Source of the DNA: UMGS1649 sp045534225
Lineage (GTDB): Bacteria; Bacillota; Clostridia; TANB77; CAG-465
DNA: 64,000 nt
Reading direction: 5' to 3'
Assembly: GCA_045534225.1 (NCBI GenBank)
Contig: JAZSJJ010000005.1
Coordinates: forward strand, 1-64,000
Shown here: piece by piece, positions 1 through 7,324 of the stretch
Position numbering within the stretch: position 1 is the first letter of the stretch
Layout: each line of letters begins with the position of its first letter
Made by a program: the position numbers and the translations under genes
The notes under the pieces: generated by a model
The model's database searches: none
The model's input: the letters and a program-made list of their open reading frames with translations, nothing else
Told to the model about the DNA's origin: nothing

Positions 1-2
1 GT

Positions 3-944
3 CTTAGGAAGACAATTTTCATTTTCAACTCCTTGGCTCACAGAACGACATGGCTACGATCCGACTTCCTCACGGTAGTTGGCGCAGCCGCTACTATCTC
101 TGAGATCGTAAAAGCTTATAAAGCTTCTTACGATGAAGGTACCGGCAAACACACTTACAAGTTCCCTGTTTGGGTATTTGTTTTTGGTTCGCTTGTACTT
201 GTAGCACTTGCAGCAATTGTTCTTCTTTCTCTTAAGAGATTGTTTGGCTTTGCTCTTATTCCCGTAGCAGGACTTCTTGCAATCCTTTTGGTAATTGCTA
301 TTCTCAAGAAATTGGGTAAGATGTTCTGGATTACACTTGTAGCACTTGTACTCTTGGTTGTAGCACTCATTAGTTACGGCGCAGCTGTAATGGTTAAGAA
401 TGACATTAATCTCAATCCTGGTATCTCTGTAGAGAACCCTGTTCCTGAAACTGAAGTTCCTGAAACTGAAGTTCCTGAGACTGATGTACCTGAAACCGAA
501 GCTCCTGAGACTGAAGTTCCTGAAACTGAAGCTCCTGAGACTACTGCTCCTGAAACCGAAGCACCCGAAACTGAAGCTCCCGAAACGGACGCTCCTGTAG
601 TAGATGCTCCTGTTATCAAGGACGAAACTCCTAAGGAGGAAACTCCCAAGGAAGAGCACCCCAATGAAGGTTTTGTACCTGTGGTTGTAAAGATCAATGC
701 CCCTGAGACTATGCGTTATGCAGAACCCATCGTTCTCACTCTTGAGGGCGTTAAGGCAGAAAATCTTAAGTTCGGCAATGAGGACTTCCTCGCTATCGCT
801 ATCCTTTCGGATACTGAAGTTGAGATTACTCTCGTAGGCATCGTTAATGACGCTGGCGAAGTTGAATTTGTTCCTGCTGCTGGATACATCACTGTTACAG
901 ATTCTGAAACTGGTGCTAACGTAACTATCGAAATTGTTGAGTAA
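3..944 (+). CDS. Membrane protein with PETxx repeat linker (5' end outside window)
   Basis: The reading frame is open to the left window edge and has no convincing start with a ribosome binding site, so the gene probably begins upstream. The in-frame TTG at 33 is the only early candidate. Three hydrophobic segments lie at about nt 160-240, 245-300 and 320-390. They are followed by ten five-residue PETxx units (nt 444-593), a Lys/Glu-rich stretch and a beta-rich C-terminal region of about 90 residues. The likely topology is a membrane anchor, an extended acidic linker and an extracytoplasmic domain. No family is recognised. Base composition is atypical: a hand count of 781-840 gives 28 G/C in 60, against 12 in 60 at 8221-8280. 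A strong terminator follows. Confidence 0.75.
   Translation, partial: LRKTIFIFNSLAHRTTWLRSDFLTVVGAAATISEIVKAYKASYDEGTGKHTYKFPVWVFVFGSLVLVALAAIVLLSLKRLFGFALIPVAGLLAILLVIAILKKLGKMFWITLVALVLLVVALISYGAAVMVKNDINLNPGISVENPVPETEVPETEVPETDVPETEAPETEVPETEAPETTAPETEAPETEAPETDAPVVDAPVIKDETPKEETPKEEHPNEGFVPVVVKINAPETMRYAEPIVLTLEGVKAENLKFGNEDFLAIAILSDTEVEITLVGIVNDAGEVEFVPAAGYITVTDSETGANVTIEIVE
444..593 (+). repeat. In-frame 15-bp repeats encoding PETxx units
   Basis: Ten consecutive 15-bp units encode Pro-Glu-Thr-(Glu/Asp/Thr)-(Val/Ala). Third-position changes between units (gaa/gag, act/acc, cct/ccc) show the protein repeat is kept while the DNA drifts. The stretch probably forms an extended acidic stalk. 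Copy number could vary by slippage. Confidence 0.85.
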
Positions 945-965
945 TCAACAATTACAAAACGTCAG

Positions 966-1000
966 ACACCTCCGGAACTTCCGGAGGTGTTTTCTTGTGC
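966..1000 (+). terminator. Rho-independent terminator
   Basis: An 11-bp G+C-rich stem (ACACCTCCGGA / TCCGGAGGTGT) with a 3-nt loop is followed by TTTTCTTGT. It ends the PETxx gene. Confidence 0.9.
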
Positions 1001-1035
1001 TTTTTTGACAATATTTTTAATATGCATAATTCTAT

Positions 1036-1069
1036 TTCGACAAACTTCGACAGCATAAATTGTTATACT
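1036..1069 (+). promoter_or_regulatory. Spo0A-type promoter of spoIIAA-spoIIAB with tandem 0A boxes
   Basis: Two perfect TTCGACA sequences (reverse complement of the 0A box TGTCGAA) lie at 1036-1042 and 1046-1052, one helical turn apart. The first doubles as a -35-like TTCGAC placed 22 bp before a -10 TATACT at 1064-1069. Known: B. subtilis spoIIG has this unusual 22-bp spacing with 0A boxes over the -35 region. Inferred: direct activation of this operon by phosphorylated Spo0A. Confidence 0.65.
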
Positions 1070-1087
1070 ATTAGCGAGGTGATTTTA

Positions 1088-1387
1088 GTGACGTATACAT
1101 ATGATGATAGTAGAAGTAAACTTAGTATTGTGTTAGATGAAGAGGTGGATGTTAATTCATGTAAAACATTAAGAACTATAATAGATGGGTATATTATGAG
1201 ATATAGCCCAAAGGTTTGTGAATTGGATTTGGAAAAAGTATCTTTTATGGATAGCTCGGGAATAGGGTTTGTGTTGGGCAGAAAGAATTTAGCAGATATG
1301 TTGAATTGTAAATTTAACATTGTAAACGCTAATGCGGGAGTTAAAAAATTAATGCAACTTTATGATAAAGCTAAAAGAGGTGTTTAA
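1088..1387 (+). CDS. spoIIAA: Anti-sigma F factor antagonist SpoIIAA
   Basis: STAS-domain protein of 99 residues, slightly shorter than B. subtilis SpoIIAA (about 117). When dephosphorylated, SpoIIAA binds SpoIIAB and frees sigma-F in the forespore. The phospho-acceptor motif FMDSSGIG is intact and is preceded by LDLEKVS, as in the family. I chose the GTG at 1088 because GAGGTG lies just upstream; the longer reading frame from 995 would run through the promoter and 0A boxes. The gene ends one base before spoIIAB starts, so the two are probably translationally coupled. Missing ~18 C-terminal residues relative to B. subtilis are not expected to remove the STAS fold. Confidence 0.93.
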   Translation: MTYTYDDSRSKLSIVLDEEVDVNSCKTLRTIIDGYIMRYSPKVCELDLEKVSFMDSSGIGFVLGRKNLADMLNCKFNIVNANAGVKKLMQLYDKAKRGV

Positions 1388-1388
1388 G

Positions 1389-1832
1389 ATGTTAAATGAT
1401 GTATATATTAAGATAAAAGCGCGATTGGAAAATATTTCTTTGACTAGAGTTTGCGTGGCATCGTTTTTAAGCAATACAAATATAACGTTAGATGAACTAC
1501 AAGATATAAAAACTGCAGTTTCGGAAGCAGTTACCAATTGTATAGAACATGCATATGAAAATGATGAAAGTAAATATATAGATGTTGAAATGAAATTGGC
1601 TGAAATTGATCAAATGACATATTACTATGTAAAGATTGTAGATAAAGGTGTTGGAATTGAAGATATAGAACTTGCAACAACACCTACATATACTAATAAA
1701 CCGGAGTTAGAACATGCTGGTATGGGATTTACAATAATGGAAACGTTTATGGATGAGGTACAAATAGATTCTACATTAGGAGAAGGAACAACGGTAATCA
1801 TGACTAAAAAGTTAAAAACAATAAAAGCGTAG
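1389..1832 (+). CDS. spoIIAB: Anti-sigma F factor / serine kinase SpoIIAB
   Basis: GHKL-type kinase of 147 residues. It holds sigma-F inactive and phosphorylates SpoIIAA. Family signatures are clear: the N-box VSEAVTNCIEHAY, the ATP-binding DKGVGIEDIE, and KPELEHAGMGFTIME near the lid. The start ATG is preceded by GAGGTG inside the end of spoIIAA. In most spore formers the next gene is sigF (spoIIAC); here it is a DUF6514-like gene and no sigma factor is present anywhere in the window. Expression probably follows the tandem 0A boxes upstream of spoIIAA. Confidence 0.95.
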   Translation: MLNDVYIKIKARLENISLTRVCVASFLSNTNITLDELQDIKTAVSEAVTNCIEHAYENDESKYIDVEMKLAEIDQMTYYYVKIVDKGVGIEDIELATTPTYTNKPELEHAGMGFTIMETFMDEVQIDSTLGEGTTVIMTKKLKTIKA

Positions 1833-1842
1833 GAGGTGCAAA

Positions 1843-2088
1843 ATGGAATGTGTTTATGAAAGATATATTAGAGATTTTAGATGCAAATATTATATCTTAA
1901 AAGCTACAAAAGGATATGTAGGAATAAAGATAGAAAAGTTAAATCCAAATGGAGAAATATTAGAAGAAGCAAGTGTGGAAAATGTGGACAAAGATGAGAC
2001 AAAAGTAAGAGAACTGTTAAAGATAATAAACAAAGGAAAAGTTACACCAATTACGTTAAAGGATGTAATAGCGGACAGTGTTATATAA
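1843..2088 (+). CDS. DUF6514-like small protein
   Basis: 81 residues, cytoplasmic, no signal peptide or membrane segment. The central YVGIKIEKLNPNGEI and the C-terminal ending with VTPITLKDVIADSV resemble what I recall of the DUF6514 family of Clostridia; function unknown. It begins 10 bases after spoIIAB with GGAGGTG and ends before a hairpin terminator, so it is the last gene of the operon, in the place usually held by sigF. Family assignment is by memory of the motif pattern and should be taken as moderate. Confidence 0.7.
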   Translation: MECVYERYIRDFRCKYYILKATKGYVGIKIEKLNPNGEILEEASVENVDKDETKVRELLKIINKGKVTPITLKDVIADSVI

Positions 2089-2095
2089 TGTTGCA

Positions 2096-2144
2096 AAAGA
2101 ACTCATAAAATGGTATTATATATACTATGTATGAGTTCTTTTTT
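2096..2144 (+). terminator. Hairpin terminator after the spoIIA operon
   Basis: AAGAACTCATA pairs with TATGAGTTCTT around a loop of about 22 nt, followed by a T run. The T run directly precedes the AGGAGG of the next gene. Confidence 0.7.
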
Positions 2145-2155
2145 AGGAGGTAACT

Positions 2156-3067
2156 TTGCAATACGAGATATTAGAAGATGAATTTGTAGGTTTAAGAATA
2201 GACAAATACTTAAATGAAATAAATGAAGATTACACAAGATCTTTTGTTCAGAAAATGATAGAAGAAGGAAATGTAACTGTAAATGGAAAAACAGTCAAAG
2301 CATCATATAAATTAAAAAAGAATGATGTTATAGATGTTGAAGAAATAGAAAATACAGAAATAGAAGCTATAGCGGAAGACATTCCAATAGATATTGTTTA
2401 TGAAGATGAAGATATAATAATTGTTAATAAAGCTAAGGGGATGGTAGTGCACCCTGGCAATGGAAATTACACCGGAACTTTAGTAAACGCTTTGCTATTT
2501 ACACATAAAGATAGACTGTCTGCAATAAATGGCGTTGTAAGGCCCGGAATTGTCCATAGAATCGATAAAGATACTAGCGGCATAATTGTAGTCGCAAAAA
2601 ACGACAAAGCCCACAAAACGCTTTCTAGCGCGTTTAAGGTGCATAATATAACAAGAAAATATATAGCTGTTGTAAAAGGCATAGTAGAGAAAGATAATAT
2701 TAAGATTGATCTTCCTATTGGAAGAAGTACTACAGATAGAATTAAGATGGCTGTGACTGAAAAGAATTCAAGGGAAGCTGTTACGCATATTAAAGTGTTA
2801 AAGAGATTCTATGAATCGGGATATACTTTAGTAGAAGCTAAACTTGAAACTGGAAGAACACATCAAATAAGAGTACACATGTCATATATTGGACATCCGC
2901 TTTTAGGAGATGATACATATGGACCTGCAAAGAATGAGTTTGGAATAAGTGGACAAGTATTACATGCAAAGACTTTAGGGTTTACTCATCCAACTACTGG
3001 TGATTATGTAGAATTTGAACAGGAAGAACCAGAAGAATTTAAAGAAGTATTAAATAAATTAAAATAG
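2156..3067 (+). CDS. RluD-family pseudouridine synthase
   Basis: 303 residues. An N-terminal S4 RNA-binding domain (about residues 15-75) is followed by the RluA/RluD catalytic domain with the signature HRIDKDTSG (about residues 134-142), whose Asp is the catalytic nucleophile, and with GRTHQIRVH further on. These enzymes turn specific uridines of 23S rRNA into pseudouridine. The start is a TTG placed 5 nt after a perfect AGGAGG. It sits directly after the spoIIA terminator and has no obvious functional link to it. The exact rRNA target (RluD-like positions) cannot be told from sequence by eye. Confidence 0.92.
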   Translation: MQYEILEDEFVGLRIDKYLNEINEDYTRSFVQKMIEEGNVTVNGKTVKASYKLKKNDVIDVEEIENTEIEAIAEDIPIDIVYEDEDIIIVNKAKGMVVHPGNGNYTGTLVNALLFTHKDRLSAINGVVRPGIVHRIDKDTSGIIVVAKNDKAHKTLSSAFKVHNITRKYIAVVKGIVEKDNIKIDLPIGRSTTDRIKMAVTEKNSREAVTHIKVLKRFYESGYTLVEAKLETGRTHQIRVHMSYIGHPLLGDDTYGPAKNEFGISGQVLHAKTLGFTHPTTGDYVEFEQEEPEEFKEVLNKLK

Positions 3068-3173
3068 TATAAAACAAAAAAATGAGCAAACATTAAGTTT
3101 GCTCAAAGTATATATAAACATAAGACTTATGGAATAATATATTATATGAAAGAAAAGTGTGGAGGTGAATTAA

Positions 3174-3869
3174 TTGGAAGAAATACGTATAAATAAATAT
3201 ATAGCAAATTCGGGAGTGTGTTCTAGAAGAAAGGCAGAGGAATATATCCTAGAAGGTAAAGTGTTAATAAATGGAACGGTTTGTGCTGAACTTGGATATA
3301 AGGTTAAAGAGGGAGATGCTGTAGTAGTAGATGGCAAACAGATATCTTTAGAAGAAAATAAAGTATACATCATGCTAAACAAGCCTAAAGGATATGTTAC
3401 AACAGCAAAAGAACAATTTGGCAGACCATCTGTGCTAGATTTAGTTGAAGTAGAAGAAAGAGTTTACCCGGTAGGTAGACTAGATATGGATTCTGAAGGA
3501 CTTTTAATATTAACGAATGATGGTGAGTTTTCTAACAATATAATTCATCCAACAAAACATATATCTAAAAAGTATGAAGTTACACTAAAAGATAATATAA
3601 CTGAAACTGCAATAAGCAAATTAGAGAATGGAGTAGATATCGGTGGTTATGTAACAAAGCCAGCTAAAGTAGAAAAGGTAACAGATAAGAAAATTTTAAT
3701 CACTATTGGTGAAGGAAAGAATAGACAAGTAAGAAGAATGATAGAAGCAGTAGACAACAAAGTATTAAATCTAAAAAGAATTGCTATAGGCGGACTAAAA
3801 TTAGATAAATTGAAATCTGGTGAATATATTAAATTAGATGAAAAATTGGTAAGCAAGATATTTGAATAA
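3174..3869 (+). CDS. rluB: RsuA/RluB-family pseudouridine synthase
   Basis: 231 residues. An S4 domain (residues 3-60, with SGVCSRRKAEEYI) precedes the RsuA/RluB catalytic domain with PVGRLDMDSEGLLILTNDG, where the Asp of GRLD is catalytic, and GKNRQVRRM toward the end. The likely substrate is 23S rRNA (helix 80 region, as for B. subtilis RluB). Start is a TTG at 3174 after GGAGGTGAATTAA. It is monocistronic and meets rpsU tail to tail across a bidirectional terminator. Confidence 0.9.
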   Translation: MEEIRINKYIANSGVCSRRKAEEYILEGKVLINGTVCAELGYKVKEGDAVVVDGKQISLEENKVYIMLNKPKGYVTTAKEQFGRPSVLDLVEVEERVYPVGRLDMDSEGLLILTNDGEFSNNIIHPTKHISKKYEVTLKDNITETAISKLENGVDIGGYVTKPAKVEKVTDKKILITIGEGKNRQVRRMIEAVDNKVLNLKRIAIGGLKLDKLKSGEYIKLDEKLVSKIFE

Positions 3870-3910
3870 TGTAGTAGTTGTTTGGGATAATAAAGTTAAA
3901 TAGACGCAAA

Positions 3911-3936
3911 AAAGAAAGCCTTAGGCTTTCTTTTTT
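3911..3936. terminator. Bidirectional terminator between rluB and rpsU
   Basis: AAAGAAAGCC and GGCTTTCTTT enclose a 3-nt loop, with an A run on the left and a T run on the right, so it can end transcripts from both convergent genes. Confidence 0.9.
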
Positions 3937-3943
3937 ATTATTT

Positions 3944-4117
3944 CTAGTGTTTTCTTTTTCTAGCAGCTTCAGATTTCTTTTTTCTCTTTACGCTTGGCTT
4001 TTCATAGTGCTCCCTTTTCTTTATTTCAGCAAGAACACCAGACTTAGCACATTGTCTTTTGAAACGTTGAAGAGCGTTATCTAAAGTCTCGTTCTCTTTT
4101 ACTTTTATTCCTGGCAT
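3944..4117 (-). CDS. rpsU: 30S ribosomal protein S21
   Basis: 57 residues, the usual bS21 length, beginning MPGIKVKENETLDNALQRF and ending in a strongly basic tail. The internal ATG at 4117 is the start: GAGGGGAGGG lies just upstream, whereas the longer reading frame to 4150 would translate the ribosome binding site. bS21 sits near the anti-Shine-Dalgarno region of 16S rRNA and assists initiation. The gene is alone, with its own promoter (4179-4207). Confidence 0.95.
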   Translation of the reverse strand: MPGIKVKENETLDNALQRFKRQCAKSGVLAEIKKREHYEKPSVKRKKKSEAARKRKH

Positions 4118-4178
4118 GTTTATATTCCCTCCCCTCAGTGGGAAATACATAAATTCGTATTTCTAAATTACTTGTAAA

Positions 4179-4207
4179 ATTATACTATAACAGCGCTTAC
4201 AAGTCAA
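4179..4207 (-). promoter_or_regulatory. Sigma-A promoter of rpsU
   Basis: On the minus strand, TTGACT (4202-4207), a 17-bp spacer and a consensus TATAAT (4179-4184). Confidence 0.85.
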
Positions 4208-4277
4208 GAGGTAGTAGAAATCTTTTTGTTTGGTGCATTAGAAAAAACGAAAATAATGTAAAATATGGTCGATTTAA

Positions 4278-4306
4278 TTGACTGTAAAGCTTTGGTGTAG
4301 TAATAT
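4278..4306 (+). promoter_or_regulatory. Sigma-A-like promoter of the S41 protease gene
   Basis: TTGACT (4278-4283), 17 bp, TAATAT (4301-4306). The predicted start of transcription lies about 20 nt before the GTG start codon. Confidence 0.7.
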
Positions 4307-4331
4307 TAACATATTAAAATGGAGGTATAAT

Positions 4332-5528
4332 GTGGATTACAAAAAGATTTGGTCAGAAGTAATAACAGCATCATTAATAGTAGTAATATCTGCTGTAGCT
4401 ATAATTTCATTTATGGTTATATCAGATCAAAATGTAGATATATATAACCCAAGCGATAAAATCGCGGTTTCAAAAGGTACAGATAAAATATCTGAAGTGC
4501 TTAACCTTATAGAAAGTAAGTACATGGGTGAAGTGGATATCGAGAAACTTGTAGATGGTGCGATAGAAGGAATATTTAAGAATATAGATGATCCATATAC
4601 TAGATATCTGACAGAAGAACAATTTGATGAAGAAATAAATGCCGGTGATGAAGAATATTCTGGAATAGGTGTACATATGGGACTAAATCATACAACCGGT
4701 AAGGTTAGAGTTTTAGGTGTAATGCCAGAAACTCCAGCGTATAAAGCAGGACTTAAAGCCGGAGATATTATTCTTGAAGTTGAAGGAACAAAGTTAAATA
4801 AAGACAATTATAATAAAGCTTCAGAAAAGATTAAAGGTAAAGAGGGAACATATGTAAAACTTCTTGTTGAAAGAGATGGAAAAGAAATTGAATTCAACAT
4901 TGTAAGAAAAACAATAAATGCAAGTAATATATCTTCTGAAGTAATTAAAGGAACAAAGATAGGATATATTAAAATATTTGCTTTTGAAAGAAATATATAT
5001 AATCAATTTAAGAATGAATACGACAGATTAATAAATAAAGAAAAAGTAGAAAAATTAATCATAGATGTAAGAGACAATCCTGGTGGATTTGTTACAGATA
5101 CAATAAAAATAGCAGATTTATTATGTGGTGAAGGACTTATAATTAAAGAAGAATATGGTGACGGAACAGTTAAAACATTTAAATCAGATAAATCGGCTTC
5201 TAAAGTACCATTTGCTATACTAGTAAACGAAAATAGCGCAAGCGCTTCAGAAATATTAGCAGGTTCTATAAAAGACTTAAAGGCTGGTAAAGTAATTGGA
5301 ACAAAGACATTTGGTAAAGGAATAATGCAAAGTTATATTGAACTTGAAAATGGTGGCGGTGTAGCTATAACAATAGCTAAATACTATACAGCATCAGGAA
5401 ATGAAATACATGGTGTTGGAATAGAACCAGACATCAAAGTTGAATTGCCAAAAGGAACAAGTATAGATTATAAAGTAAATCCAAATACAGATTTACAACT
5501 TAAAGAGGCAATAAATGCCTTAAAATAA
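4332..5528 (+). CDS. C-terminal processing peptidase, S41 family (CtpA/CtpB-like)
   Basis: 398 residues. One N-terminal membrane segment (residues 8-30) anchors a PDZ domain (about residues 100-185, with GIGVHMG and AGLKAGDIILEVEG) and an S41 protease domain. The Ser/Lys catalytic region is visible as NENSASASEILAG (from residue 299) and GTKTFGKGI. Members process secreted proteins at their C-termini; in spore formers CtpB acts in the sigma-K checkpoint, but that role cannot be assumed here. The start is GTG at 4332, 6 nt after GGAGG; the overlapping ATG at 4330 is out of frame. The C-terminal peptidoglycan-binding domain of some relatives is absent. Confidence 0.9.
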   Translation: MDYKKIWSEVITASLIVVISAVAIISFMVISDQNVDIYNPSDKIAVSKGTDKISEVLNLIESKYMGEVDIEKLVDGAIEGIFKNIDDPYTRYLTEEQFDEEINAGDEEYSGIGVHMGLNHTTGKVRVLGVMPETPAYKAGLKAGDIILEVEGTKLNKDNYNKASEKIKGKEGTYVKLLVERDGKEIEFNIVRKTINASNISSEVIKGTKIGYIKIFAFERNIYNQFKNEYDRLINKEKVEKLIIDVRDNPGGFVTDTIKIADLLCGEGLIIKEEYGDGTVKTFKSDKSASKVPFAILVNENSASASEILAGSIKDLKAGKVIGTKTFGKGIMQSYIELENGGGVAITIAKYYTASGNEIHGVGIEPDIKVELPKGTSIDYKVNPNTDLQLKEAINALK

Positions 5529-5560
5529 GTAAAAATAAAGAATTAATATAAATGATAAAA

Positions 5561-5597
5561 ACAGGTGAGATGAAAATAAAACTCACCTGTTTATTTT
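5561..5597 (+). terminator. Terminator after the S41 protease gene
   Basis: ACAGGTGAG pairs with CTCACCTGT around a 12-nt loop, followed by TTATTTT. Confidence 0.85.
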
Positions 5598-5659
5598 ACA
5601 CTTAAACGACATAGATTACATAACATTGAAACAATAGAAAAAAACATAGTTTTTGAAAT

Positions 5660-5688
5660 TTGAATGAAGTCTTGAACTATGCTATAAT
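5660..5688 (+). promoter_or_regulatory. Promoter of veg
   Basis: TTGAAT (5660-5665), 17 bp, consensus TATAAT (5683-5688). Known: B. subtilis veg is driven by one of the strongest vegetative promoters. Confidence 0.8.
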
Positions 5689-5711
5689 CTGGGCATTAAG
5701 AGGTGATTGTC

Positions 5712-6005
5712 ATGATTTTGAAGGAACATGCTTTTGCAAAGATTAAGGCGGATGCGGAAAACTACAAAGGACAAGAATTACATTTCAAATATAATGTTGG
5801 AAGAAACAAAGTGGAGAATCTAACTGGTGTTATTGAGGGCGTTTATAGTGATAAGTTCAGAATTAGACGCACTGACATTGCTGCCCCTGCGACATTTAGT
5901 TATGCAGATATACTAACGAATTCATTAGAAGTTACAAGCCTAGATGGTGGAGAACAGTTATTAAGCTATGAATTTGATACTAGCAAGAAAATAGTGCAAT
6001 TATAA
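5712..6005 (+). CDS. veg: Veg family protein
   Basis: 97 residues from the ATG at 5712, which follows GAGGTG. The family core is present: a basic stretch VGRNKVENLTGVIEGVY, then FRIRR, FSYADILT and an ending beta strand. Veg is a small SH3-like-barrel protein of Firmicutes, very abundant in B. subtilis, where it stimulates biofilm matrix gene expression. Monocistronic, with its own strong promoter and terminator. Single-copy housekeeping status fits the family; the molecular function is not settled. Confidence 0.88.
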   Translation: MILKEHAFAKIKADAENYKGQELHFKYNVGRNKVENLTGVIEGVYSDKFRIRRTDIAAPATFSYADILTNSLEVTSLDGGEQLLSYEFDTSKKIVQL

Positions 6006-6014
6006 GTTATTAAG

Positions 6015-6042
6015 AACGTGTTCTTTATGAGCACGTTTTTTT
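6015..6042 (+). terminator. Terminator after veg
   Basis: AACGTG and CACGTT form a short stem with further pairing inside, followed by seven T residues. Confidence 0.75.
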
Positions 6043-6183
6043 GTCGCTTTTTGCAAACGAATAATTTACTAGAGTACGTAAGATAAGATGGTAAACAACT
6101 AGAAAAATAAACAAAAATTGTTTACATTAATTAACCATAAGATATAATAAAAATATAAATTTTGAAATTTATTAAAAAAAGTG

Positions 6184-6212
6184 TTGACAAACAATTGTTC
6201 TTTATATATAAT
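6184..6212 (+). promoter_or_regulatory. Promoter of recA with LexA-type SOS box
   Basis: TTGACA (6184-6189), 17 bp, TATAAT (6207-6212). Inside the spacer, 6189-6200 reads AAACAATTGTTC; on the other strand this is GAAC-AATT-GTTT, the form of the clostridial LexA box (GAAC-N4-GTTY). LexA bound there would cover the core promoter. Confidence 0.7.
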
Positions 6213-6258
6213 GATGTCATACTAAAACAAACGTTCGTTATTGTAGGAGGTAATATTA

Positions 6259-7323
6259 ATGATAACTGATGAAAGAAAGAAAGCTCTAGATATAGCTTTA
6301 TCACAAATTGAAAAGAACTTTGGTAAAGGTTCTGTTATGAAACTTGGAGAAGTAGGAAGTGTAAATGTTGATGCAATACCAACAGGAGCACTTAGCTTAG
6401 ATATAGCATTAGGTATTGGTGGAGTGCCACGCGGAAGAATAATAGAAGTATTTGGACCAGAATCTTCTGGTAAAACTACAGTTGCTTTACACATGATAGC
6501 TGAAGCACAAAAAATGGGTGGAATTGCAGCGTTCATAGATGCAGAACATGCATTAGATCCAGTATATGCTAAACACTTAGGAGTAGATGTAGATAACCTT
6601 ATAGTATCTCAACCGGATACAGGAGAGCAAGCACTAGAAATTACTGAACAATTAGTAAGAAGTGGTGCTATAGATATTATAGTAGTAGACTCTGTTGCAG
6701 CATTAGTTCCTAAGGCTGAAATAGATGGTGAAATGGGAGATTCTCATGTTGGTCTTCAAGCTAGACTTATGTCTCAAGCTTTAAGAAAACTAACAGGTGT
6801 ACTTGCGAAATCTAAAACAGTTGCAGTATTCATTAACCAATTAAGAGAAAAAGTTGGTATAATGTTTGGTAACCCTGAAACAACACCAGGTGGTAGAGCT
6901 CTTAAATTCTATTCTTCTGTAAGATTAGATGTTAGAAAACAAGAAGCTATAAAAATAAACGGAGAAGTAATGGGTTCTAGAACAAAAGTTAAGGTTGTTA
7001 AGAACAAAGTTGCACCTCCATTTAGAGAAGCAGAATTTGATATAGTATACGGTAAAGGTATTTCAACTTCAGGTTGTATCTTAGATCTTGCTGTAAACCT
7101 AGATATAGTAAATAAGAGCGGAGCATGGTTCTCATATAATGGCGAAAAGATTGGTCAAGGAAGAGAAGCTGCTAAAGCATTCTTAGAAGCAAACAAAAAT
7201 ATTATGGCTGAAGTAGAAAAGAAAGTAAGAGATAACTTTAATGTTGCATTTGAAAAGAGCCTTGGAGAAATGGAAGAAGACACTGATGAAGAAGATGCAG
7301 CAATGTTAGAAGAGGAGAACTAA
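6259..7323 (+). CDS. recA: Recombinase RecA
   Basis: 354 residues, normal length. The Walker A motif GPESSGKTT (about residues 66-74), the catalytic Glu region, the L1/L2 DNA-binding loops and the acidic C-terminus (EEDTDEEDAAMLEEEN) are all present. RecA forms the strand-exchange filament on single-stranded DNA and triggers LexA self-cleavage. The ATG follows AGGAGG by 8 nt. recX starts one base after the stop codon, so the regulator of the RecA filament is co-transcribed. The promoter carries an SOS-type operator. Confidence 0.99.
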   Translation: MITDERKKALDIALSQIEKNFGKGSVMKLGEVGSVNVDAIPTGALSLDIALGIGGVPRGRIIEVFGPESSGKTTVALHMIAEAQKMGGIAAFIDAEHALDPVYAKHLGVDVDNLIVSQPDTGEQALEITEQLVRSGAIDIIVVDSVAALVPKAEIDGEMGDSHVGLQARLMSQALRKLTGVLAKSKTVAVFINQLREKVGIMFGNPETTPGGRALKFYSSVRLDVRKQEAIKINGEVMGSRTKVKVVKNKVAPPFREAEFDIVYGKGISTSGCILDLAVNLDIVNKSGAWFSYNGEKIGQGREAAKAFLEANKNIMAEVEKKVRDNFNVAFEKSLGEMEEDTDEEDAAMLEEEN

Positions 7324-7324
7324 T

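Noticed and set aside
444..593. Short-period repeats as a CRISPR array
   Set aside because: They are uninterrupted 15-bp coding repeats with no spacers.
54..659. Long minus-strand open frame opposite the PETxx gene
   Set aside because: It mirrors the repeats (Ser/Arg/Phe-rich nonsense), has no RBS, and the plus frame has better composition and a terminator.
3083..3105. Hairpin after rluD-like gene (GAGCAAAC / GTTTGCTC)
   Set aside because: No T run follows on the + strand; the A run before it would serve only minus-strand transcription, and no minus gene ends there.
3878..4084. Plus-strand open frame opposite rpsU
   Set aside because: rpsU on the minus strand has a perfect family match, promoter and RBS; the plus frame is a shadow.
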